From NCBI GenBank assembly GCA_029378245.1, contig JARKIF010000373.1, forward strand, positions 1-23,807: DNA of 23,807 bases, written 5' to 3'. Both the position numbers and the translations under genes were made by a program. This document shows, piece by piece, positions 8,674-18,300 of the stretch. The stretch comes from Roridomyces roridus. Lineage: Eukaryota > Basidiomycota > Agaricomycetes > Agaricales > Mycenaceae. The notes beneath the pieces are model-generated. The model had not been told where the DNA came from and did not search any database. It was given only the letters and a program-made list of their open reading frames with translations. Each line of letters begins with the position of its first letter. The first letter of the stretch is position 1.

Positions 8674-10978
8674 TCATTGCTGCGCCAAAATCGATCGCCG
8701 CTGGGTGGGAGGGTGTAATTCACGCTCCCGCTCAAACGACGGCGCGGTCGATGCAAGAGGGGAATGGGCGGCAGGCGACGGATTGCGCTCCGGGGCATAA
8801 GATGACTGCTCGGCCGACTGGACGGGTGGGTTGGATAAGGGCGAAGGGACGGAGTAGAAGGGCGCGCTAGCCTGATAATGGGCATGGCTATCCCCGGGCG
8901 AGTAGTGAACAAAGTTCATATTCGATGCCGGCGGCGACGGCGAAGGGGTGGCATCGTCCAATCTCGGGTATGCATCACTGCCCGAGCCCGATCCTGTGGA
9001 CGAAAAAGACGCTTCGTCGTAGTTTCGTCGCATCGCAGGATAGGAGCCTGTGGAGGACGTCGCTGAAGGCGGCGTTGCCGACCCTCCTCTCTTGTCGACA
9101 ACACCCTTTTCCTTACGCTTGCGCTGAGCTTGATTGCCTTCTTTCTTGGCACGGGAGCGGGCGTAGCGCAAACCGCAACTGGTCAAGTCGGTTCATCAGT
9201 GGGCGTATACGCTAAAAAAGGACGGGCTTACGCATTGCAAAGCTCCTTCTTGCCGCTGGGGCCCTTCCTCCATTCCGGACTCGTTGTCGCTTTGCAACTA
9301 GAGCACTTCAACACCCCTTGGGGGCGATTACCACCGCGAGCGCCAGGTTCCCGCCCCTCGCCAGGACTGACCCTCCGCTTCGGTGGCGGCACAGAATCGT
9401 TCGGCGAGCCATCCTCGTTGGAAGGAGGCCCGTATGCATACGCCGGAGACATGGGCCGTTGCTGGAACGCTGAGCCATTGGTGTTCGTTTCGATGTACGG
9501 AGGCGGCTGTGATTGCCACTGCGGACCCTGTGGCGGAGGAGGAAACGACCCAGAACGAAGGTTGCTGGTGGAAGAAGGCCAGTGGCCGCCATAAGTCCCC
9601 GTCGGTTGGTCGCTTTGGGCCCACCGAGGGGGAGAATAAGGGGCTGAGACAGACGGCGAGGACTGTGGCATATAGTTGCTGTACGACGGCGAGGGAGCAG
9701 CGGGCATGGGCTCGGGGTATGAGGAGCTCTGGTGGTCGTAATACGGAGTTTGGGCACTGTAGCTGGGGGTGTTGTAGGCGATCTGCTGCATGTTGGCTGG
9801 AGTGGTGGCGGTGTTGCGGGAAGGGGAGTTTACTTTATGACACGCAAAAATGACGGATCCTAGAAATATAAAGTGAGCACATGCCCCTAAACTTTTGGAG
9901 TGAGTACGGACCATGAGGAATGAATATGCTCTCGACCTCGCCCGGGACTGCAGGCATGGTCTGCAATGCCTTGTACCTGCGGGTGCAACTCGTCTTTGCC
10001 TCGTTGCTGGTGGGTGCACCCGGTCCGATCTGGACGTCTTCGGCCAGTTTCGCAAAGTCCCTGCCGGTGGGACCCTGCCCCTGATCCGGAGGCCAGCTCA
10101 TGAGCAAGGAGCGATTTTGCTCGTTGGACAGAATCTGGAACACCCTCGTGTTCGTGCCGGTAGTCTGAGGTGCGCATACGACCAGGCGGCGGAAGAGCAG
10201 TTCGACCTGTTCGCGTTCCATGACCGGGGTGCCACACCAATTTGTCCACCCAGTTTTGTGCTTCTGGTCATTGTCGTCGGGGGAAAGGTCGACAATGGCA
10301 TGGATGAAGCAGAGGACGACGCCTTCTGCAGCCCAATTGATAACAATGTCGACTGACATGTAGTTGGCATCGAGACCGACTTTGTCTGAGCCTTCCCAAG
10401 ACAAGGCAGGCCCTTGGAATCCGAGCTCACGACGGACGCGAGAGAGACGAGAGAATCGAACACTGAAAAATGAAATAAGAAAGAGAGACTGGTTGGTGAA
10501 TAGAGGGACTTGCCGGGTGACGCTTCCATGCAGTGTTCTGCTCTCGAGAACGCTGCCAAGATCCTGCTGCGCGGAAGCTTGCTCGTCGGGATGGACGAAA
10601 GTGATGAGGGACTTTCCGAGGAGTTCTTGGGACTCTGTTTCAAGATGGTGGGCAAGGACGGGGTCGAGGTAGATGAACTGAAGGTTCGCAGAGAGAAGAG
10701 ACCAATCTGAAAAGACAAGATCAGCATGAGCATACGATTATGATCGACAAGATCGTCAAATACGCGACCAATTTCGTGACTGGGTCTTCGCGCGAAGTGC
10801 AACGACACAATGGCGGCGCATTCAAGTGCCGAAGCATATGAACGATGTCGCGAGGGAGGTCCGAGGCTATAACGAGACGAGACTCACAACAACGCGTCTG
10901 GCCGACGGCGGGCAATCTGTTCTCTTGTGGGGCGGGGGCGGGGGCGGAATAGTACTGAAGGGGAGGAGGAGGAGACAT
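8674..10978 (-). CDS. wc-2: White collar 2-like PAS/GATA zinc-finger transcription factor
   Basis: Well-supported minus-strand exons are 10514-10706, 9912-10462, 9232-9859 and 8674-9178. The PAS domain begins with DWSLLSANLQFIYLDPVL and goes on through FVHPDEQASAQQDLGSVLES and LDANYMSVDIVINWAAEG. A proline/tyrosine/serine-rich linker follows, and then a GATA finger, CSSCKATTSPEWRKGPSG to CNACGLRYARSRAKKEG (C-X2-C-X18-C-X2-C, the fungal WC-2 spacing), and a Ser/Pro-rich tail. WC-2 pairs with the photoreceptor WC-1 and binds light-responsive promoters in the nucleus. The intron at 10463-10513 has a GC donor. The N-terminus is less sure: ATG 10976-10978 (MSPPPPLQYYSAPAPAPQEN..DIVHMLRHLNA) and the next block (AIVSLHFARRPSHEIGRVFD) are one base out of frame near 10811-10820, and the intron ending at 10707 has no clean donor. 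Confidence 0.88.
10463..10513 (-). other. GC-AG intron in WC-2
   Basis: The donor is GCAAGT immediately after GSVTR and the acceptor is TTTTTCAG, 51 bp. The join gives GSVTRVRFSRLSRVRREL, matching the WC-2 family pattern. No GT donor nearby keeps frame. Confidence 0.8.
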
Positions 10979-11236
10979 CTCAGGACCAAGAAGATGAAAG
11001 TGGAAACAGAGGTGTGTAACAGGGGCGTGCACAATGGACTGGACACAATAGAGCGAATGGCCGTCCACGTCGACACGCACAGCGAACTCGAGTGGGTAGA
11101 GAAACGTCGACGGTGGCCTGCTCCTGCTCGATATTTCCTTCCCGCCCGACACGATCGTCGGCGAAGCGAGATCGCGTTGGTATCCGATTTGGCACGAGTC
11201 CGGTCAGGTCAACCAAACAATAGACTCTCTCTCGTT
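10979..11236. promoter_or_regulatory. Divergent promoter between WC-2 (-) and the ankyrin protein (+)
   Basis: The two start codons point away from each other with 258 bp between them, so both genes must share this promoter space unless the WC-2 N-terminus lies further upstream. No clear TATA or CCAAT element was found. A CT-rich run (gactctctctcgtt, 11223-11236) sits directly before the ankyrin-gene ATG, typical of fungal start sites. Confidence 0.4.
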
Positions 11237-12121
11237 ATGGCTCTAAAAAATATCTGGATAGCAGCTGGCGATGGCGACCTCGACCGCGTTCGCGTGAGTG
11301 CCTCTGACCGCCTCAGCCATCTCGTCACGTCCAGCCCAGCATCTCGTCGAGCAAGAGTGCAAGTTGTCAGCGTCTCCATCGCCCTGCACCAAGACTCAAC
11401 TGACCCTTAGCCGTGTCACCAAATGCCCCCGATGAATTCACATACACTCCCATGTAAGTACGCCAAATCCCCAGATCCTCGATTCCAGGCTCAGAGCCCG
11501 CAGGCATGCTGCCGCTAGCTACGGGCAAATACACGTTCTCGAGTTGCTCATCTCGCGAGGTGCCTAGTCCATCAGTCTATCACTGTTCATCATCGATTCA
11601 AGCGAGCTGCAGGTGGGGACGTGAACGTGCAAGATGAAGACGGCGATACGCCGATATACACCGTCGAAAATGTCGAAACGGCGCGGTTTCTTGTCGAACA
11701 CGGTGCGACATTGGAAAGGCAAAACTCCGAGGGTGTCTCGGTACTTATACTTTGCGCCTAGCTTCTGGCATTGCCCTAATAACCTTGACAGCCAATAGAC
11801 CACCTCCGAGAAGAGTTTAGTGAGGTGGCCAACTATCTGCAGTCCGTTCTTTCGCCTGCCTCGGCCACGACGATGCAAGTCACGCAGGAGCCATCGCAGC
11901 AACAACAAGACGTGGCATTGGAGCAGCTCACGTCTTCGCTCATGGCCTCTGTGGAGGAGATTATGCAGCGCGCCGAGGCCGAGGGAAGAGACCCGGATGA
12001 GGAGCTGCGGGCAGTGGTGAGCAGGACGGTGCTGGAGGGGGTCGTAACAGGCTACGCGATGGCGGAGGCAGAGCCCGACGAAACGAGTGAAGCGCCGACA
12101 AAGAAGGCGAGGGTGGAATAA
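11237..12121 (+). CDS. Small ankyrin-repeat protein
   Basis: Six exons: 11237-11293, 11340-11358 (19 bp), 11411-11453, 11504-11559, 11613-11740 and 11792-12121. They join in frame to give 210 residues. The N-terminus MALKNIWIAAGDGDLDRVRH is a partial ankyrin repeat. Next come SVSPNAPDEFTYTPMHAAAS (classic TPMHAAA core), a third unit with GGDVNVQDEDGDTPIYTVEN, and FLVEHGATLERQN. The C-terminal half is helical and acidic, ending with a basic KKARVE tail that could be a nuclear signal. The layout resembles a family of small fungal ankyrin proteins of unknown function (such as budding yeast YCR051W), from memory. Exon 2 is tiny and is followed by a GC-AG intron. Function is not known; ankyrin repeats mediate protein binding. 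PRMT5 starts 104 bp downstream on the same strand. Confidence 0.85.
11359..11410 (+). other. GC-AG intron in the ankyrin gene
   Basis: The donor is GCAAGT, the branch-like sequence CAACTGAC and the acceptor CCCTTAG, 52 bp. It joins HLVEQE to SVSPNAPDEF in frame. It directly follows the 19-bp exon 11340-11358. Confidence 0.75.
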
Positions 12122-12225
12122 AAATTATTTCTCGCGTAGATCTGCCCAAATCTGAATGAGAAGCTGTCAAAAGCTATGCCAGAATGTACGGCTGTGTACG
12201 CGTCGGGCGTCTTTCTCCATCCGCC

Positions 12226-15107
12226 ATGTCCTACAACGGGGCAGCATCCATTGCGACCCTACTGACCCTCGCCGACATACACAACGCTGCCAATGAGCAA
12301 CCTCGCACAGATCCGGGGACCACCGTGCTTGCCCTCTCCAGCCAGGCCCGCTCCAAAGGCTATGATTTCGTCTGCATCCCACTCACCACCGACAACTGGA
12401 AAAAACGGTGGACAGAGATGTGTCTGTTGCCTGCAGGGACGGATCCGGAAGCCAATGTCGCTGCAGAACGTCTTGCAGAGGCTTGGAGAGCAAGGCCGGC
12501 ATTCTTGCGAGACGAGGTCACAATCACCAAACTCGGTGCGTCTTGTGAACCTCGACCATTTACCCAGTACTGACAGGGAACTCAGAGGAAGCTGAAGGGG
12601 TTTCCGTTCTTGTTTCAGAATGGCTCGAACTCGATGCGGCTGACGACTGGGTCAGACACGACGCTGAAATTGCCCTTCAGCAAGAACTTGCATACGCGTC
12701 CTACCTCAATATTCAGTCTGCCATCCTGCCTCCTCCGCGCAATCGCGAGCATGTCTCTTCCTACGCACGCACAGTCAACGCGTGCTTGAAAAGCTCCCCA
12801 TACATGCACTTCTCCATCCGACTTCCAATCTACAACCCCTCGGTGTTGGACACCCAGCGCTCTCCGTTGGCTTCTCCGGGATCCTCTCATTCGCCTCAAC
12901 TACCCTCTACGCCCCGCCTCGTTGTATCAGCCGACAAGGGTTCAGAAGCATCTTCGAGCGACCTCGACGGCACCTGGGAGATGTGGGACGTCATACGTTC
13001 TATATGTGACTACAGTACGCGTTTGAGCCTCAGTGAGTTTCGTCTGTCATGATTGGGTCCCGCCTAAATCGACCTAGGTCTGGATCTTACCCCCCCGCTG
13101 CCCATCGATTCTGGCTTTCTATCTAAATGGAGAGCAGAGCCAATTAAATATCTATTCCTTCCCGCTTCGAGCTTCATCGCGAACACGAAAGGATACCCCG
13201 TTCTCCCGAAAGCCACACAATCTTTCATCCGTGAAAGCATGTCGGCAAGCATTCGCCTGATACTGGGCATTCAGAGACTGACGACATCAGGACTTACTTA
13301 GCATCGTCCAGTCATCCTCTTGTCTGGCGCGAATTCGGGGATGCATAGCCGGGGAGGCGAGCTGGCGTATTCTCAGTATTTGCGTCATCTTGAAAAGACG
13401 AGTCCGGTCGTCCAAGCTGCAAACACATCGGGAACGGTGGAGCACTTTGCCCAGGGCTACCAAGACTACCTCCAGGCTCCACTGCAGGTTGGTGTTTCAG
13501 CTTGTCATAAATGTATAGCCCTCATGGCTTTGACCAGCCACTCATGGACAACTTGCAAAGTGTGACCTATCATACTTTCGAACAAGATCCCGTGAAATAC
13601 CACAACTACGAGGAGGTTTGTCCGAACTGTCTCTTTTATGTCTCCCGGTTGACACCTTTTTAGGCGATATTTCACGCACTGATGGACTGGCCTGGTGAAG
13701 GAAAGATGTGAGATGTCTCTTTTTGACAGATTGATTCTCAAACTTTTTCAGCATTCTTTGCGTGGCCGGCGCCGGACGTGGTCCCATAGTCGCTCGAGCG
13801 CTCCGAGCAATCGAACGGTCTCGTAGGGATGCCCATGTCTACGCGGTTGAAAAGAACCCGAATGCATACGTCACGTGTGTTACCTCTTCCTCGTTGTTCG
13901 TCCAACTTACCGTTATCTAGACTACAAGCCAGGAAGGAGACTGAATGGGGGACCGAAGTCACCCTGCTCTTTGGCGATATGCGGTTCATTGACATCCCAG
14001 AGAAAGCCGATATCCTCATCAGCGAGCTTCTTGGCTCTTTTGGGGACAATGAACTGAGTCCAGAATGTCTGGATGGAGCCATGCGGTTTTTGAAGCGTAA
14101 GTATACCCTCATCTGGCTGGACCTTGTCTCATTTCCGGTCAGCCGACGGAATCTCTATTCCGTCTTCATACACGGCGCACCTTGCCCCTCTATCGTCTTC
14201 AAAGTTGTACAATGAAGCTAGAGCGGGAAAAGATGAGAAGAGCATGGAGACGCCATATGTTGTAATGTTCCAGGCAGTCAACATTCTCAGCGGCGACGGC
14301 AGCGGAACCAATGGGCGATGTGGACCCCAGATTCAGGAGTGTTGGGAGTTTGAGCATCCGCGCAGGGATGCTGTAGTGGACGAGCGCGGTACGGTTTTTT
14401 TTCGTCTGGTAATGGTCGCCTATTGAGCTCTTTTTGCCAGGTCTTCCACTGACTAACAGCCACAATGCCCGCTCCGCTACGCTGGATTCTATATCCCGCA
14501 TGCGGGTGTGCTTCAGTGAGCTTGATTGAAAATGTTCTGTTATCTTTCCTCATGCTCTGCTCAGCGGTTTGGCCGGATATTTTGAAGCTGTGCTTTATGG
14601 CAATATTGGTCTCAGTATCCATCCTCATCGCAAGGATAGAATCTCGAAAGACATGCTCAGCTGGTTCCCGCTCTTTTTCCCGCTCAAGGTCGGTGCCAAC
14701 TTGGAAGTGCTCTGCTGTTTCTCACTTGCTATCAGGAGCCGTTGTACCTCCCCAGCAACTCGGAACTCCGAGTATCTATCTGGCGGTTGACGAACGAGCG
14801 TCAAGTATGGTATGAATGGCACGCCGAAGCCTTCATGAACGTTATGAGTGCGGTTCTGCCTGCCTCGGATGATATGCTGGCGTCGCCGCGCTCTCCCTCG
14901 TTTACTGCGAATGGCCACATTGGCTCGCCGTTGTTCGCCGCAGCGTCGCCCAGGAACACGCCGAGCCCACTTCTGGATGCGAGCGATTTACCGTTTGATA
15001 GAAAAACGTCAATCTCGCGTGTGCGCGAGCCAGAGTCGGCAATTGTTAAAATTGGGCATACAAGTCTGCATAATCCTGGTGGAAAATCGTCGTGGATCGG
15101 TCTTTGA
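12226..15107 (+). CDS. PRMT5: Protein arginine methyltransferase 5 (PRMT5/Skb1)
   Basis: Twelve exons: 12226-12535, 12586-13032, 13078-13244, 13302-13487, 13538-13615, 13664-13707, 13752-13874, 13921-14096, 14143-14388, 14441-14515, 14565-14688 and 14736-15107. They give about 782 residues if one missing base is allowed for. PRMT5 makes symmetric dimethylarginine on histones and Sm proteins. The N-terminal TIM-barrel part includes GYDFVCIPLTTDNWKKRW and DWVRHDAEIALQQELAYASY. The PRMT5-specific Phe lies in TFEQDPVKY. SAM-binding motif I is VAGAGRGP (about residue 415), then VEKNPNA; the double-E loop is SELLGSFGDNE (about 485). The beta-barrel has FEAVLYGNIGLSIHP, and the end is NPGGKSSWIGL. 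The intron 13245-13301 uses a GC donor. In exon 10 the frame breaks at about 14484-14490 (ATLD then FYIPHAGVL, one T missing). Upstream in-frame ATG 12184 is an alternative start. A low-complexity insert near 14870-15040 makes it longer than the 637-residue human protein. Confidence 0.93.
13245..13301 (+). other. GC-AG intron in PRMT5
   Basis: The donor is GCAAGC after RESMS and the acceptor ACTTAG, 57 bp. The join gives FIRESMSHRPVILLSG in frame. The nearest GT donor (13241) does not keep frame. Confidence 0.65.
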
Positions 15108-15331
15108 GCTGTTGGCATTGCTGTATCTTATTTACAAGTTTTGATTGATTCAATCATCGGACTGTTGATTGGACCCACATGCCACCTATCGCCGACATCC
15201 AAGGCAGCTCTCCCGGTCGGATCCGGGTGGCCTAGCCTCGTGGCGGCAAATTCTTTATCGTTCCGCGGACACCTGACTCTGTTTTCTGTTTTCCGTTTCG
15301 ACCAAAGAAAAAAAGCCGCCTCGCCGTCGCC
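15108..15331. promoter_or_regulatory. PRMT5 3' flank and promoter of the large repeat gene
   Basis: An inverted CCAAT box (attgg, 15168-15172) lies about 160 bp before the ATG. Just before the start codon are a pyrimidine-rich run (ctctgttttctgttttcc, about 15277-15294) and an A run (aaagaaaaaaag, 15304-15315). Both patterns are common around fungal transcription and translation starts. No gene is seen here. Confidence 0.35.
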
Positions 15332-18300
15332 ATGTCCGCCATCGAAGCGGAGGTGAATGCGAACATCATGGAGGCCGAACCCGTCGAGGTCCCCGTCCCT
15401 TCGGAAGTGGATGCGCTGGACGTGAAGGAGTTCATGAAAGAGACTACTCATACTGACAGCACACTGCCCGACAGCCACGACGCGTCGGCAGTAGCTAGCG
15501 CCACCGAAGAAGGTGCTGGACAGGTGCGTCGTGCCACTTTTGTGCAAGATTTTTCTTTGCTGAGCCACTCTAGGTTGCGGATAACGCGGTCGAAGAAATC
15601 GCTAACGACGACGTGGGCTCTTCTACGTTTTCTCAAAATGCATACATCCTTCTGAGGCTTTCACAATAGACGAACATACTTACGCCTGCTCACTCCGAAG
15701 GCACCAAGGTCAACGTGCGCCGCTTTTTTTCATTCTCGGTTCAAGTCTGACAAGAAAAAATTGAACAGGGAGACGCGGTGCCAGCGATCGAAACTGAGGC
15801 TGCCAGTGACACGATGCAAGACGCGTCGGCCATTCCGGAAACACCCATCATAGTCACACCTCAGGATCCCGCCACTTCTGTCGCGGAACCCGAACACGCC
15901 ACAGAACAAGTCGAACAGATCGAGCGTCCGCCGTCTCCTTGGACGCCTTCTTACAGTGTCACGACGCAAGGTTTGGGAACGCCAACCTCCGAGGTGCCGC
16001 CTCCCGTCGCCCCCGAGACTACCCTAGATGCTACTCCCGCGACCGAGGAAGACGCCGCCGAAGAACTTGCCACTCCCGCCGAGACGGCCGAGCTACTGGC
16101 AGAGGTGTCAGACCAGAGCGATGTCATTCCTGATATCAAGGTGGAGGATATCTCCGAGACCACCGTCCCACCTGTGTCCGAGGGGGAGGTGGAAACCACC
16201 GACTCTGCTCCTGTTGTCGTGGAGCCTGAGCCGGAGGTTGCGCAGGACGCTTCTTCGTCTCCCGCGTCCGCAACCGAAGAAGTCGGCGTTGAAGAAACCA
16301 CGGGTGCCGAGGTCGAGGCTTTACTTCAAGATACCAAGGTGGATGAGCCAGAGGTGCCGTCTGTCGCCGAGGTAGCCGCTGTCGAGGATGTACGCGGAGT
16401 CGCCCCCGAGGAGACCGCCCCCGAAGCCGTTCAGGCTGAGGTAGAAACCACCGACTCTGCTCCTGTTGTCGTGGAGCCTGAGCCAGAGGCTGCTGCTCCT
16501 GCTCCCGTATCTTCAGCTGAAGAGGCTGTCGTTGAAGAAACCTCAGGTGCCGAGGTCGAGGCTTTGCTCCAAGATACCAATGCAGATGAGCCAGAGGTGC
16601 CGTCTGTCGCCGAGGTGGCCGCCGATGTCGAGGATGTACGCGAAGTCACCCCCGAGGAGACCTCCACCGAAGCCGTTCTAGCTGAGGTAGAAACTACCGA
16701 TTCTACTCCTGTTGTCGTGGAGCCTGAGCCAGAGGCTGCTGCTGCGGCTCCCGTATCTTCAGCTGAAGAGGCTGTCATTGAAGAAACCGCAGCTGCCGAG
16801 GGTGAGGTTCTGATCCAAGACACCATGGCGGATGAGCCGTCTGTCGCCGAGGTAGCCACTGTCGATGATGTACACAAAGTCACCCCCGAGGAGACCTCCA
16901 CCGAAGCCGTTCTAGCCGAGGTAGAAACCATCGATGCTGCTCCTGGTTTCGTGGAGCCGGAGGTTGTTTCTAACCCTTCCGCGGTGGACGAAGTCGTCGT
17001 TGAAGAAACCACAACTCCCAGCGTCGGTGCCGAGGTAGAGGCTCTGATCCAAGACACCGAAGCGGATGAAATGGAGGTGCCGCCTGCCGCCGATCTCGTC
17101 GAGGATGTCCCCGAAGCCATCCCGGCGGCTGATGTTGTCACGGAAGACATTCCTGTTGCGGATGAGACCGCAGCCCAGGAGGATGCCGTCGTGGAAGATT
17201 CGTCTGCAACTGCCGTCCCTGAGGATCAAGTGACGACCACCGAGGCCGCCCCGGTTGAGCCAGCAACCATTCCTACCACCGAGGATGTCACACCAGAGGA
17301 CCCCGTCTCTGCAGTCGAAGAAGCCGTCGTTCAAGAAGCTCTGCCTCCCAGCGTAGAAGCCGAGGTGGCGGCGGAAGAAACCAAGGCAGATGTGACCACC
17401 GACACTCTATCCGTCCGTCACGTAGCAGAAGACTCGACGGCGACGGCGGTCGCTGAAGAAGAACTGGTGAAACCCGAACTTCATCTGAACGACACGGCTG
17501 TTGAAGAAATTTTGGACGTCGCGGCTCCAGAAATCGTTTCGGTGGCGGAGAACCCAGCTTTCGAAGATGAATCTACAGAGGAGCCACTGCGGACTGATGT
17601 GGTATGTCACCGTTCTCGACGCCTTATACCCGATTGATAGATTACTCTCCAGCTTTCTACCGCTCACGAGGGAGAAGTCGAGCGTCCAAAGTCGCCCTGG
17701 ACTCCTTCGTACAGTGTTACGACTCAAGGTCCTGGGATACCCACCGTGGATGAGCTAGAGGCTGCCGATCTGCCTGTCTTACCGCCGCCCGTTGAGGTCA
17801 TGGCGCCCGCCCCGAGTGAAGAGGATCCCGTCTCCGATGGAACAGATCTTTCCGCCTTTGTCGTCGCCGAGGCGGAGCCTGAAGCTGTTTCCAGCCCCGA
17901 TATCCAAGTGGAGATACCCGCCGATACTGTACGTTTTTCGCAGGCTCTGCTTTTCTACTGATCAATTGGTTTCCTTGTAGTTATCTGCCACCCGTGAAGA
18001 GGAGATGGAACGCCCGAAATCGCCTTGGACTCCCTCCTATAGCGTTACCACTCAAGGTCCTGAGATACCAAGCTCAGAGGAGTTGGAGACTGCCGACCTC
18101 CCCGTCTTGTCGCCTCCCACTACCAGCGAAGATGTTGTCCCTGTTGCGGAGGAGACGCAGGACGAGACTACCGAGTCAGAAGTGTTTCAGGAGCCGCATG
18201 TTGCGCCCATTCCTGTTCCAGAAGTCTCCGAGGAGAGCGCGCAGGCTTTCGTTGCTGACGCCGAGACGCCGCTGGCGGAGGAGATTGCAGTCGAGACCAC

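Noticed and set aside
9130..9594. Plus-strand open frames across the WC-2 GATA exon
   Set aside because: They lie opposite strongly supported WC-2 exons and encode Gly/Arg-rich sequence with no domain.
10098..10808. 236-codon minus-strand frame rich in Ser over the WC-2 PAS exons
   Set aside because: It is the wrong frame; the WC-2 frame beside it gives a clear PAS domain and correct splice joins.
16431..17150. Long minus-strand open frame (Ser/Thr/Ala-rich) opposite the repeat gene
   Set aside because: It is the antisense shadow of the repetitive Glu/Val-rich coding strand; GC-rich codon use keeps the reverse frame open. It has no start context, introns or family match.
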